In this document: positions 1 to 5,648 of the stretch, one piece after another | How the letters are laid out: every line of letters begins with the position of its first letter | Numbering within the stretch: the stretch's first letter is position 1 | Assembly: GCA_028292785.1 (NCBI GenBank) | Contig: JAQGLQ010000464.1 | Span: forward strand, 1 to 8,361 | From: Noviherbaspirillum sp. | Lineage (GTDB): Bacteria > Pseudomonadota > Gammaproteobacteria > Burkholderiales > Burkholderiaceae | Length of the DNA stretch: 8,361 nt | Reading direction: 5' to 3' | The notes under the pieces: model-generated | Databases searched by the model: none | Seen by the model: the letters and a program-made list of their open reading frames with translations, nothing else | What the model was told of the DNA's origin: nothing | Made by a program: the position numbers and the translations under genes

Positions 1-453
1 GTTGTCGATCATCAGCCGGTAATCGCAGTTGATGTGATACAAGCCGCCGCCGTACGCCCACTCGGGGCTGACAGCCCACTCGAGGTGGTGGATGGCGGCC
101 GGGTCGGCGAGCGTGGCATCGCCGGGCCACACCCAGATGAAGCCGTAGCGTTCCACCACGGGGAAAGAGCGGATGCAGGGGAAGCCGCGCACGCGCTGGC
201 CCGGCATGTCGACCACTTTGCCGTCGCCGCCCATGACCAGTCCATGGTATCCGCATACGAGCTGACCATCGTCGCGGATAAAGCCCAGCGAGAGTGGAGC
301 GCCGCGATGAGGGCAGAAATCCTCCACCGCGCATACCTTGCCCTCGGGGCCGCGATAAAAGGCGATTTTCTCGCCGCAAATCTGGCGCCCGAGCGGTTTC
401 TCCGCGATCTCATCGGGGGTGCAGGCAACGTACCAGCTGTTTTTTGGAAACAT
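1..453 (-). CDS. vanA: Vanillate O-demethylase oxygenase subunit (Rieske), 3' end cut by window edge
   Basis: This is the N-terminal 151 codons of the terminal oxygenase of vanillate O-demethylase, which converts vanillate to protocatechuate and formaldehyde in the cytoplasm using electrons from VanB. The protein begins MFPKNSWYVACTPDEI, closely resembling VanA of Pseudomonas as I remember it. The Rieske 2Fe-2S site is complete: C47-x-H49 (in CPHRGAPLSLG) and C67-x2-H70 (in CGYHGLVMGGDGK). It continues through the family-typical MPGQRVRGFPC (83-93) and ends in DYRLMIDN, just before the part that carries the catalytic mononuclear-iron ligands, which is outside the window. The start at 453 is supported by GAGGAG (460-465) six bases upstream and by homology from the first residue. 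It is divergent from vanB rather than in tandem with it. Other Rieske demethylases are possible, but the N-terminal match makes VanA the best call. Confidence 0.93.
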   Translation of the reverse strand, partial: MFPKNSWYVACTPDEIAEKPLGRQICGEKIAFYRGPEGKVCAVEDFCPHRGAPLSLGFIRDDGQLVCGYHGLVMGGDGKVVDMPGQRVRGFPCIRSFPVVERYGFIWVWPGDATLADPAAIHHLEWAVSPEWAYGGGLYHINCDYRLMIDN

Positions 454-459
454 GAATCT

Positions 460-471
460 CTCCTCGCGAGG
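460..471 (-). promoter_or_regulatory. vanA ribosome binding site within a perfect palindrome
   Basis: On the minus strand GAGGAG (460-465) lies six bases before the vanA ATG, a near-ideal Shine-Dalgarno. The ten-base perfect palindrome CCTCGCGAGG (462-471) overlaps it. As RNA this could form only a three-pair stem with a CGCG loop, so masking of the site would be weak. The binding-site role is well supported; any role for the palindrome is speculative. Confidence 0.6.
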
Positions 472-558
472 TGAATGCCTTCTCTGATGTGGAATCCGGT
501 CGAATTCTGTCGGCCATGGTGGATGGATGCTGGCGATTATGCCCTGCCTGCTTCGAAA

Positions 559-589
559 ATGTATACACTCTGATCAAAAATGCATACGG
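559..589. promoter_or_regulatory. Paired operator-like sites upstream of vanA, 21 bp apart
   Basis: ATGTATACAC (559-568) contains the eight-base palindrome TGTATACA. A degenerate copy, ATGCATACGG (580-589), follows exactly 21 bp later, two turns of B-DNA, which would place two dimers on the same face. The core matches the TTGTATACAA type of operator used by FCD-subfamily GntR regulators (for example Bacillus GntR), and proteobacterial VanR belongs to that group. The minus-strand TATACA inside the first copy could also serve as a -10 box for vanA, so binding would block it. Site recognition is by eye, and the regulator is inferred. Confidence 0.5.
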
Positions 590-642
590 AATATCTAAAA
601 GCAGAAGTTATTCCTGTCTTTGAAAATTACTTGCGATCGAGC

Positions 643-705
643 TTAAAGTGCCATTTTTAAAGGGGACTGAACACGAGCACTGCGTTTCTGCAACAAACAG
701 GGCAT
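643..705 (-). CDS. Possible 20-residue small ORF between vanA and vanB
   Basis: On the minus strand an ATG at 705 opens MPCLLQKRSARVQSPLKMAL and ends with TAA at 643-645. The strong Shine-Dalgarno GAGGAGGG (713-720) precedes the ATG by seven bases, better than the sites of most genes in this window. The peptide is basic and has no motif I recognise. It lies on the vanA strand about 190 bases upstream of the vanA start, so it could be a leader ORF on a long vanA transcript. The frame stays open upstream to 924 but that extension runs antisense into vanB and looks like chance. A purine-rich run arising by chance is a real alternative. Confidence 0.25.
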   Translation of the reverse strand: MPCLLQKRSARVQSPLKMAL

Positions 706-731
706 AGCGAAACCCTCCTCGGCATAGTCGG

Positions 732-751
732 TCAAATTGTATACAGTTTGA
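732..751. promoter_or_regulatory. Palindromic operator upstream of vanB (GntR/VanR-like)
   Basis: The 20 bases TCAAATTGTATACAGTTTGA match their own reverse complement at 18 positions, the best inverted repeat in the region, centred between 741 and 742. It shares the TGTATACA core with the element at 560-567 on the vanA side. It ends just before the proposed vanB -35 box and also overlaps a minus-strand TACAAT that resembles a -10 box. This fits an operator for an aromatic-acid-responsive GntR-family repressor such as VanR. No such gene is in the window, so the identity of the binder is inference. Confidence 0.6.
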
Positions 752-757
752 GCTTTT

Positions 758-788
758 TTGTGATCGTTTACCTCATTGTTGCTACAAT
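758..788 (+). promoter_or_regulatory. Possible vanB promoter
   Basis: TTGTGA (758-763, four of six consensus bases) is followed after 19 bp by TACAAT (783-788, five of six). The -10 box is good, but the spacing is longer than the ideal 17 bp. It sits immediately downstream of the 732-751 palindrome and would give a leader of about 90 bases before the vanB start at 887. Confidence 0.35.
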
Positions 789-886
789 AAAAACAAAGTT
801 GCGCCCCAGGGTTGAAACGCCTGACGCCGCGAAACCGGCGGAATATGGCGCGTTCAGCGGTCCACGATAGCGAATCGAAAGAAACC

Positions 887-1843
887 ATGAATACCCTCTC
901 AGTCAAGGTCACCGCGAAGGTCAAGGAAGCGGAAGATATTTTCAGCTATGAACTGGCAAGCATGGACGGCAAGCCCCTGCCGTCGTTCAGCGCCGGCTCG
1001 CATGTCGATGTCCAGATAAAAAACGGCCTGGTCCGCCAGTACTCGCTCTGCAACGATCCGACCGAACAGCATCGCTACCAGATCGCGGTGCTGCGCGACC
1101 CTGCATCGCGCGGCGGCTCCACCGGCATGCACGACAATATCAACGAAGGGGATGTGATCCAGATCAGCGAGCCGAAGAATCATTTTCCGCTCGTGCATGC
1201 GAACCGCTCCCTGCTGTTCGCCGGCGGCATCGGCGTGACCCCGATTCTGTGCATGGCGGAGCGGCTGGCCCAGATCGGTGCCGACTTTTCCATGCACTAT
1301 TGCACCCGTTCCGAAGAACGCACCGCGTTCCGCGACCGCATCGCTTCATCCTCGTTCGCCGACCGCGTGCAGTTTCACTTCGATGCCGGCGCGGCGGAGC
1401 AGAAGCTGGATCTGCCGAAAGTGCTCGCGTCGCCGGAGCCGGGCACGCATATGTATATCTGCGGTCCGACCGGTTTCATCGAGTATGTCGTAAATACCGC
1501 GAAAAGCATGGGCTGGCCCAATGAACAGATCCATCTCGAATATTTCGGCGCAGCGCCGCAGGACACGACCGGCGACTCCGCCTTCGAGGTCAAGCTGGCC
1601 AGTTCCGGCAAGGTATATACCGTCCCCGCCGACAAGACCATCGTCCAGGTGTTGAGCGAGAACGGCATCGATATCTCCTATTCCTGCGAACAGGGCGTCT
1701 GCGGCAGCTGCATCACGCGCGTCCTGGAGGGTGTGCCCGACCACCGCGATGTGTATTTCACGGATGACGAACACGCGGCGAACGACCAGTTCACTCCTTG
1801 CATTTCGCGCTCGAAGAGCAAGATGCTGGTGCTCGATCTGTAA
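887..1843 (+). CDS. vanB: Vanillate O-demethylase reductase subunit
   Basis: A 318-residue iron-sulfur flavoprotein of the phthalate dioxygenase reductase type. It takes electrons from NAD(P)H and passes them through FMN and a 2Fe-2S cluster to the VanA oxygenase. The domains run in order: a flavin-binding barrel with RQYSL (50-54), a pyridine-nucleotide domain with GGIGVTPIL (113-121) and CGPTGF (192-197), and a C-terminal plant-type ferredoxin with cluster ligands C267, C272, C275 and C305. Length and domain order are normal for VanB. The ATG at 887 is chosen because homology begins there and it gives the family length; the open frame upstream to 812 adds 25 residues unlike the family. The ribosome site is weak (GAAAG). 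Reductases of related dioxygenases look alike, so the name rests partly on the adjacent vanA. Confidence 0.9.
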   Translation: MNTLSVKVTAKVKEAEDIFSYELASMDGKPLPSFSAGSHVDVQIKNGLVRQYSLCNDPTEQHRYQIAVLRDPASRGGSTGMHDNINEGDVIQISEPKNHFPLVHANRSLLFAGGIGVTPILCMAERLAQIGADFSMHYCTRSEERTAFRDRIASSSFADRVQFHFDAGAAEQKLDLPKVLASPEPGTHMYICGPTGFIEYVVNTAKSMGWPNEQIHLEYFGAAPQDTTGDSAFEVKLASSGKVYTVPADKTIVQVLSENGIDISYSCEQGVCGSCITRVLEGVPDHRDVYFTDDEHAANDQFTPCISRSKSKMLVLDL

Positions 1844-1929
1844 TCTTCCGCCGGTATCAGCGGGCATTGCCGCGCGTTGGCAAAAAAGCCATATGACGCT
1901 GGCCAAATCGGTTTCCGCCGCCTGCCGTT

Positions 1930-1968
1930 CTTGACGTAGAATCGAATATTTCCGTCAAGCAATAGGTG
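1930..1968 (+). promoter_or_regulatory. Inverted repeat and ribosome binding site before the HD-GYP gene
   Basis: CTTGACG (1930-1936) and CGTCAAG (1953-1959) are perfect seven-base inverted arms separated by 16 bases. TTGACG also resembles a -35 box, but I find no matching -10 box at a usual distance. AGGTG (1964-1968) lies five bases before the ATG at 1974 and favours that start over the ATG at 1980. The arms could be an operator or chance. Confidence 0.3.
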
Positions 1969-1973
1969 TCGAG

Positions 1974-3344
1974 ATGCTGATGAAGGTCAAGCAGGCGTCG
2001 CTTCCCGCAGCCACCAGCCTCCGGCTTTCGGAGCTGATCGGCGCACTCAGCCATGCGCTCGACATGACCGAGGGTCAGCCCCCCGGTCATTGCGTGCGAT
2101 GCTGCTGGATCGGGATGCACATCGGCCGCGAGATCGGTCTGTCCCAGGATGAGCTCTGGGAGTTGTATTACACGCTGCTGCTGAAGGATCTCGGGTGCAG
2201 CAGCAATGCGGCTCGCATCTGCGAGCTTTATCTCACCGACGATCTGAATTTCAAGCACGGCTTCAAGACCGTCGGCGACAGCCTGCCGCAAGTCCTGAAG
2301 TTCGTGCTCAAGCACACCGGCCTCAAGGCAGGCCTCGCCGAGCGCTTCCGCAGTGTGCTGACGATCCTGCGCGACGGTCCGCGCATCGCGCACGAATTGA
2401 TCGCGACCCGTTGCCAGCGCGGCGCCGACATCGCGCGCCTGCTGCGTTTTCCGGATGGGGTGGCCAACGGCATCTACAGCCTCGATGAACATTTCAACGG
2501 GCGCGGCAAGCCCGATGGCCTGGCCGGCGAGGCGATTCCGGTTTATGCGCGCATTGCATTGCTCGCGCAGGTGATCGACGTATTCCATACTTCGGAAGGC
2601 CCGGAATCCGCGCTGAGCGAAGCGCGCGAACGTGCGGGCCACTGGTTCGATCCGAATCTGGTGCAAGCGGTCGAGCGCGTCGCCGGCCAGGCGCAGTTCT
2701 GGAAAACGCTGAGGTCAAAAACGATAGACCGGGAGGTGCAGGCGCTGGAGCCGGCCGCCCGCGAAATTTCGCTGGATGACGAGTACCTCGATGACATCGC
2801 CGCGGCATTCGGCGAAGTGGTGGATTCGAAAAGTCCCTACACCAGCGGCCACAGCGTTCGTGTCGCCCTTTACACCGACATGATCGGCGAAGCTCTCGAC
2901 TTGTCGCCGGAGCGGCGGCGCTGGCTCAAGCGCGGAGCGCTGCTGCACGACGTCGGCAAGCTCGGCGTCAGCAACACCGTGCTCGACAAGGCCGGCAAGC
3001 TCGATGAGCAAGAATGGTCGGCGGTGCGGCTGCATGCGCAATACACCGAGGCGATACTCTCGCGCATCGGCGCGTTCTCCGAACTCGCTCGGATCGCGGC
3101 CGCGCATCATGAACGGCTCGACGGCGGCGGTTATCCGCGCGGCATCAAGGCCGATCAGATCAGCATCGAGACGCGCATCATCACGACAGCCGATATCTTC
3201 GATGCGATCACCGCCGAGCGGCCTTACCGCGGCGCGATCCCGATTCCGCGCGCGCTGGAGATGATGGCGGAAACCGTGGGCACGGCGATCGATCCGGATT
3301 GTTTCGAGGCGCTCAAGCGCGCCGTCGCAATACTGCCTGGCTGA
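1974..3344 (+). CDS. HD-GYP domain protein with degenerate N-terminal HD domain; likely c-di-GMP phosphodiesterase
   Basis: A 456-residue soluble protein without signal peptide or membrane segments. The C-terminal half (about 280-450) is a full HD-GYP domain: H293 in TSGHS, the HDVGK signature (H325, D326, K329), H354, H378 and H379 in AHHERLDGGGYP (GYP at 386-388), D407 in TTADIFDAI and the closing RPYR. All expected metal ligands are present, so hydrolysis of cyclic-di-GMP is the likely activity. The N-terminal half (about 15-240) has the same fold pattern, with GHC (38-40), a rich helical region, and FNGRGKPDGLAGEAIP (174-189). However, the catalytic HD pair is replaced by K71-D72 in LLLKDLGCSSN, so it is probably a regulatory or dimerising domain. 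The start at 1974 has AGGTG in front. It follows vanB by 130 bp and may be separately transcribed; no tie to vanillate metabolism is evident. No receiver domain is fused. Confidence 0.87.
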   Translation: MLMKVKQASLPAATSLRLSELIGALSHALDMTEGQPPGHCVRCCWIGMHIGREIGLSQDELWELYYTLLLKDLGCSSNAARICELYLTDDLNFKHGFKTVGDSLPQVLKFVLKHTGLKAGLAERFRSVLTILRDGPRIAHELIATRCQRGADIARLLRFPDGVANGIYSLDEHFNGRGKPDGLAGEAIPVYARIALLAQVIDVFHTSEGPESALSEARERAGHWFDPNLVQAVERVAGQAQFWKTLRSKTIDREVQALEPAAREISLDDEYLDDIAAAFGEVVDSKSPYTSGHSVRVALYTDMIGEALDLSPERRRWLKRGALLHDVGKLGVSNTVLDKAGKLDEQEWSAVRLHAQYTEAILSRIGAFSELARIAAAHHERLDGGGYPRGIKADQISIETRIITTADIFDAITAERPYRGAIPIPRALEMMAETVGTAIDPDCFEALKRAVAILPG

Positions 3345-3438
3345 GCGCGGACAGGGAAGGGGAAGCGTCAGGAATAGATTGGGATGGAATCCCGGCTATA
3401 AGCTTCGGTACGACATGTGAACGCCGGAATTGCGTCCC

Positions 3439-4254
3439 CTACTGTCTTTTTATCCCCCGGCGCAGCCGCGCTTCCTCCAGCGCGCTCGCGGGCGCGGCGG
3501 CACCGGCCTGGTCATGTTCCCGCGCCCCGATCACCATTTCGCTCATCCAGCCCACCAGCAGCGAGCTGTATGAACGCTGACTGGCATCGTCGGAAAGGCC
3601 GTGGTCCGCGCCCTTGATGACCCGGTAGGTCAGCGACAGCGCCTGGATGCTGGCCTCGAGATAACTCTTGATCACCGCGTGCGGAATGACCCGGTCCAAT
3701 TCCGACTCGACCACCAGGATGTCGCCCTCGAATTCCGCGCAGGCGCGCAGCGCGCGGTTTTCCGCCGCCGGCACCAGGGTTTCCCGATAGGCCTCAAGAT
3801 CCTGGTCCTTGTGCAGTTGCCGCTTGGGGCTCTCCCATCCGCTATCCATGTAAAGGGCCGGCGCGCGCAAGGCCAGCCATCTGACGGGACGCTTCGACGT
3901 GAGGATCGCGGCAAGATAGCCGCCATAGCTGCTGCCGACCACCGCGATCGAGGACGGGTCGACGCCGCGCTGGCTGACCAGCGTGTCGTAGGCGGCAAGC
4001 ACGTCGCGCAGATTATTCTCCCGCGAAACCGTCTCGTGCTGCCCTCGTGTCGCCGCGTGCCCGCGCAGGTCGAAGGTCATGCAGACACAGCCGATCATTG
4101 CGATCTCTCTCGCGCGCGCCAGGTATTGTTTCCGATTGCCGCCCCATCCATGTACGAACAGTACGCCCGGTACCTGCGGCGCGGGCGTGACGAGCGTCCC
4201 TGAAATGGTTTGGCCATCGACATGAATGGCTACGGTATCGTCATGAGTGGCCAT
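3439..4254 (-). CDS. Alpha/beta hydrolase
   Basis: A 271-residue cytoplasmic alpha/beta hydrolase of the dienelactone hydrolase / prolyl-oligopeptidase-like group. The oxyanion-hole motif HGWGG is at 35-39 and the nucleophile elbow GSSYG at 107-111 with S109. The likely acid is D187 in ESELDRVIP and the base is H218 in GADHGL, so the triad is intact and an esterase or amidase activity is expected; the substrate is unknown. No signal peptide is visible. The last 25 or so residues are an alanine- and arginine-rich tail beyond the fold. The start at 4254 is chosen because the fold begins there; the open frame extends upstream to 4566 only as an out-of-frame shadow of the previous gene. The ATG overlaps the 3' end of the DUF3182-like gene by 14 bp, which indicates co-transcription and probably translational coupling. 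Confidence 0.85.
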   Translation of the reverse strand: MATHDDTVAIHVDGQTISGTLVTPAPQVPGVLFVHGWGGNRKQYLARAREIAMIGCVCMTFDLRGHAATRGQHETVSRENNLRDVLAAYDTLVSQRGVDPSSIAVVGSSYGGYLAAILTSKRPVRWLALRAPALYMDSGWESPKRQLHKDQDLEAYRETLVPAAENRALRACAEFEGDILVVESELDRVIPHAVIKSYLEASIQALSLTYRVIKGADHGLSDDASQRSYSSLLVGWMSEMVIGAREHDQAGAAAPASALEEARLRRGIKRQ

Positions 4255-5368
4255 AGGCTTCCAGTCTGGCAAATTTGGTGAGACGGCCGACGCGCCTGTC
4301 CGTTCCGGAAAAATACACCGTGGCGTCCGCCGGGAGTGCCGCCGGCTCGCCGTAGATCTCGGTGGTCGAAGCGCGCACCACGCGCAGATCCGGGTCCGAC
4401 TTGAAGGCATCAAGCGCCGCGATCTCGGCGCCGCTCGCGCCGCCCATGCGCCACGATTGCTCGAGCACACCGGAACGCCACTGTTCCCGGTCGTCGTAGC
4501 CCTGCGCGATATCGTAATTGCAGCGCGAGGCGAACATGCCGGCGAATGAAGCAAGCGCGGCCGCATGATAGACGCGCGCCTGCGTGACCGAGGTACGCAC
4601 TTCGGGCGGAAGATCCAGGCGCAGCAGTTCGTCGAAATCGCCGCGCACCACCGTCAGGGTCGAGCCGCCGTAGACTTCCATGCCGTGGTTGTTGTTGGTG
4701 GCGCGCTGGCTCCCGTAATACGTTGCCACCAGGCTGCCGACGCGGACCTGACCGACGCTGTGCGTCGTTACCTGGGTCAGATTGCGTTCGCACGACAAGC
4801 CTTCGCGCCGCAGTTCCTCGGGGTCCATCGCCTCGAGCGCCGCTTCCAGTTCATCCATGTTTCTCACGACGGACTGGCCCAGGCCGCCGATCCCGCTTGC
4901 CTTCTTGAGGCGCACGCAGCCGTGCTCGAGCAGGCGTGCGCCGGCATTGCGCGCATCGGTCAGCGCAAACGCGGAAAATCCCGGCAGCACGACTTCGCGC
5001 ACCTGTGCCGGGAAGGACGATGCCCATCCCGCGGGCGCCACCGCGCCCGGTTCGACCAGCGGGTGCGTGATCAGTTTCGTCGCCGCCACCGGTACCGGCA
5101 CGACGCCGCCGAAGAAGTCTTGCTCCCCATGGATGCCGATCCTGTTCGCCTCGTCAATCGCACAGATTGTTTCGCCGGGCACGAAGTACAGCGGCGCGTC
5201 ATAGCGGATCGCGCTGTCGAACTCGCCGGCGAATTCATAGCCGGCGAGTTCCGCCAGTTTTTTTGCGACGGCGGTCTGGGTCATGCCTTCATGGCAGTGC
5301 GGATCGCCGAAGGACTTGCATGAGCTGACCACGGTTGTGCGGCGGGCGTCCGCCGGTATCGATGTCAT
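4241..5368 (-). CDS. DUF3182-like protein, probable ATP-grasp fold
   Basis: A 375-residue protein that I recognise, from memory of family patterns, as resembling DUF3182, which has no assigned function. Typical stretches are YFVPGETI (61-68), EQDFFGGVVP (82-91), KLITHPLV (98-105), VLPGFSAF (127-134), SVGQVRV (204-210), EVYGGSTLTVVRG (231-243) and VLEQSWRMGGASGAEIAAL (301-319). VRLKKASGIGGLGQ (152-165) looks like the lysine plus glycine-rich loop of ATP-grasp ligases, and RCNYDIAQG (282-290) could supply metal- or substrate-binding residues. An ATP-dependent carboxylate ligase role is therefore plausible but not shown. The start at 5368 follows GAGGAA (5377-5382) by eight bases; the frame continues to 5488 through a hairpin, with sequence that does not look conserved. 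It overlaps the downstream hydrolase by 14 bp, pointing to a shared pathway. No signal peptide or membrane segment is visible. Confidence 0.8.
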   Translation of the reverse strand: MTSIPADARRTTVVSSCKSFGDPHCHEGMTQTAVAKKLAELAGYEFAGEFDSAIRYDAPLYFVPGETICAIDEANRIGIHGEQDFFGGVVPVPVAATKLITHPLVEPGAVAPAGWASSFPAQVREVVLPGFSAFALTDARNAGARLLEHGCVRLKKASGIGGLGQSVVRNMDELEAALEAMDPEELRREGLSCERNLTQVTTHSVGQVRVGSLVATYYGSQRATNNNHGMEVYGGSTLTVVRGDFDELLRLDLPPEVRTSVTQARVYHAAALASFAGMFASRCNYDIAQGYDDREQWRSGVLEQSWRMGGASGAEIAALDAFKSDPDLRVVRASTTEIYGEPAALPADATVYFSGTDRRVGRLTKFARLEAYGHS

Positions 5369-5448
5369 TGTCGAATTTCCTCGTCTTGTAAAGTGGATCG
5401 TGCCCCCGGTCCGGCGGGCGCTGGTCGCGGGTGCGTACATAAAATGAA

Positions 5449-5470
5449 GCCCGGTCGACGAGAACCGGGC
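5449..5470 (-). other. Hairpin in the leader of the DUF3182-hydrolase operon
   Basis: GCCCGGT (5449-5455) and ACCGGGC (5464-5470) are perfect seven-base arms with an eight-base loop. Read on the minus strand, the stem is followed by TTCATTTTATG, a broken T-run, so it could act as a weak terminator or attenuator. It lies about 80 bases upstream of the ATG at 5368. A second GC-rich stretch further down the leader (5402-5419, ACCGGG on the minus strand) could compete for the first arm. Terminators for an upstream gene are excluded, because no minus-strand gene ends here. Confidence 0.4.
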
Positions 5471-5500
5471 CTGCAAAATGCTTGCCACCCTTGCAACTTC

Positions 5501-5528
5501 AGCTTAGCCGGGCATGGAGCCATGTCAA
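5501..5528 (-). promoter_or_regulatory. Possible promoter of the DUF3182-hydrolase operon
   Basis: On the minus strand a perfect -35 box, TTGACA (5523-5528), is followed after 16 bp by TAAGCT (5501-5506), which matches the -10 consensus at only three of six positions. Transcription would begin near 5494 and give a leader of about 125 bases that includes the 5449-5470 hairpin. The strong -35 and the position support it; the poor -10 suggests an activator or a wrong call. Confidence 0.35.
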
Positions 5529-5582
5529 CCAATTGCGCCGTCGCGAGAGAAAGTTTATTTTTCGCCATGCGAGGAACTTAAT

Positions 5583-5598
5583 CGAGACGGTCGTCTCG
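5583..5598. promoter_or_regulatory. 16-bp palindrome upstream of the DUF6352-like gene (TetR-type operator candidate)
   Basis: CGAGACGGTCGTCTCG has perfect seven-base arms around a GT centre. The AGAC...GTCT layout is common in operators of TetR-family repressors. It lies about 65 bases before the start at 5649, just upstream of TGGGATACT (5610-5618), which resembles an extended -10 element. The two-base centre makes an RNA hairpin less likely than a protein-binding site. No TetR-type gene is in the window, so the binder is inference. Confidence 0.4.
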
Positions 5599-5648
5599 TC
5601 CTCCCGCTATGGGATACTGGCGGACTTTCACTTTCACGCATGTTCCTT

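Larger units (their letters stand above)
454..886. other. vanA-vanB divergent intergenic region
   Basis: This 433-bp gene-free stretch separates the divergent vanA and vanB starts. Its middle (about 540-800) is visibly richer in A and T than the genes on either side. It contains three TGTATACA-like elements (560-567, 581-588, 738-745), a possible vanB promoter (758-788), the vanA ribosome binding site and a possible 20-residue ORF on the minus strand (643-705). The open frame that continues upstream of vanB from 812 shows no resemblance to VanB and is taken as chance. I see no tRNA, repeat array or transposon end here. Confidence 0.7.

Noticed and set aside
34..474. 146-codon plus-strand open frame opposite vanA
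   Set aside because: The opposite strand encodes a complete Rieske motif and a VanA N-terminus; this frame is its shadow.
706..924. Upstream extension of the 20-residue ORF to an ATG at 924
   Set aside because: It runs antisense into vanB and through the operator and promoter-like region; no family resemblance.
1878..1891. TGGCAAAAAAGCCA as a vanB terminator
   Set aside because: The stem has only four pairs and no T-run follows on the plus strand, so it does not meet the usual terminator pattern.
1857..2666. 269-codon minus-strand open frame opposite the HD-GYP gene
   Set aside because: It overlaps a clearly coding HD-GYP gene on the other strand, and its translation has no recognisable domain.
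3376..3392. GGGATGGAATCCC as a terminator between the convergent HD-GYP and hydrolase genes
   Set aside because: Five-pair arms with a three-base loop and no T-run on either strand; likely chance.
4255..4566. N-terminal extension of the alpha/beta hydrolase frame
   Set aside because: This part lies inside the DUF3182-like gene in another frame and reads as low-complexity Arg/Ser/Thr sequence; the hydrolase fold begins at the ATG at 4254.
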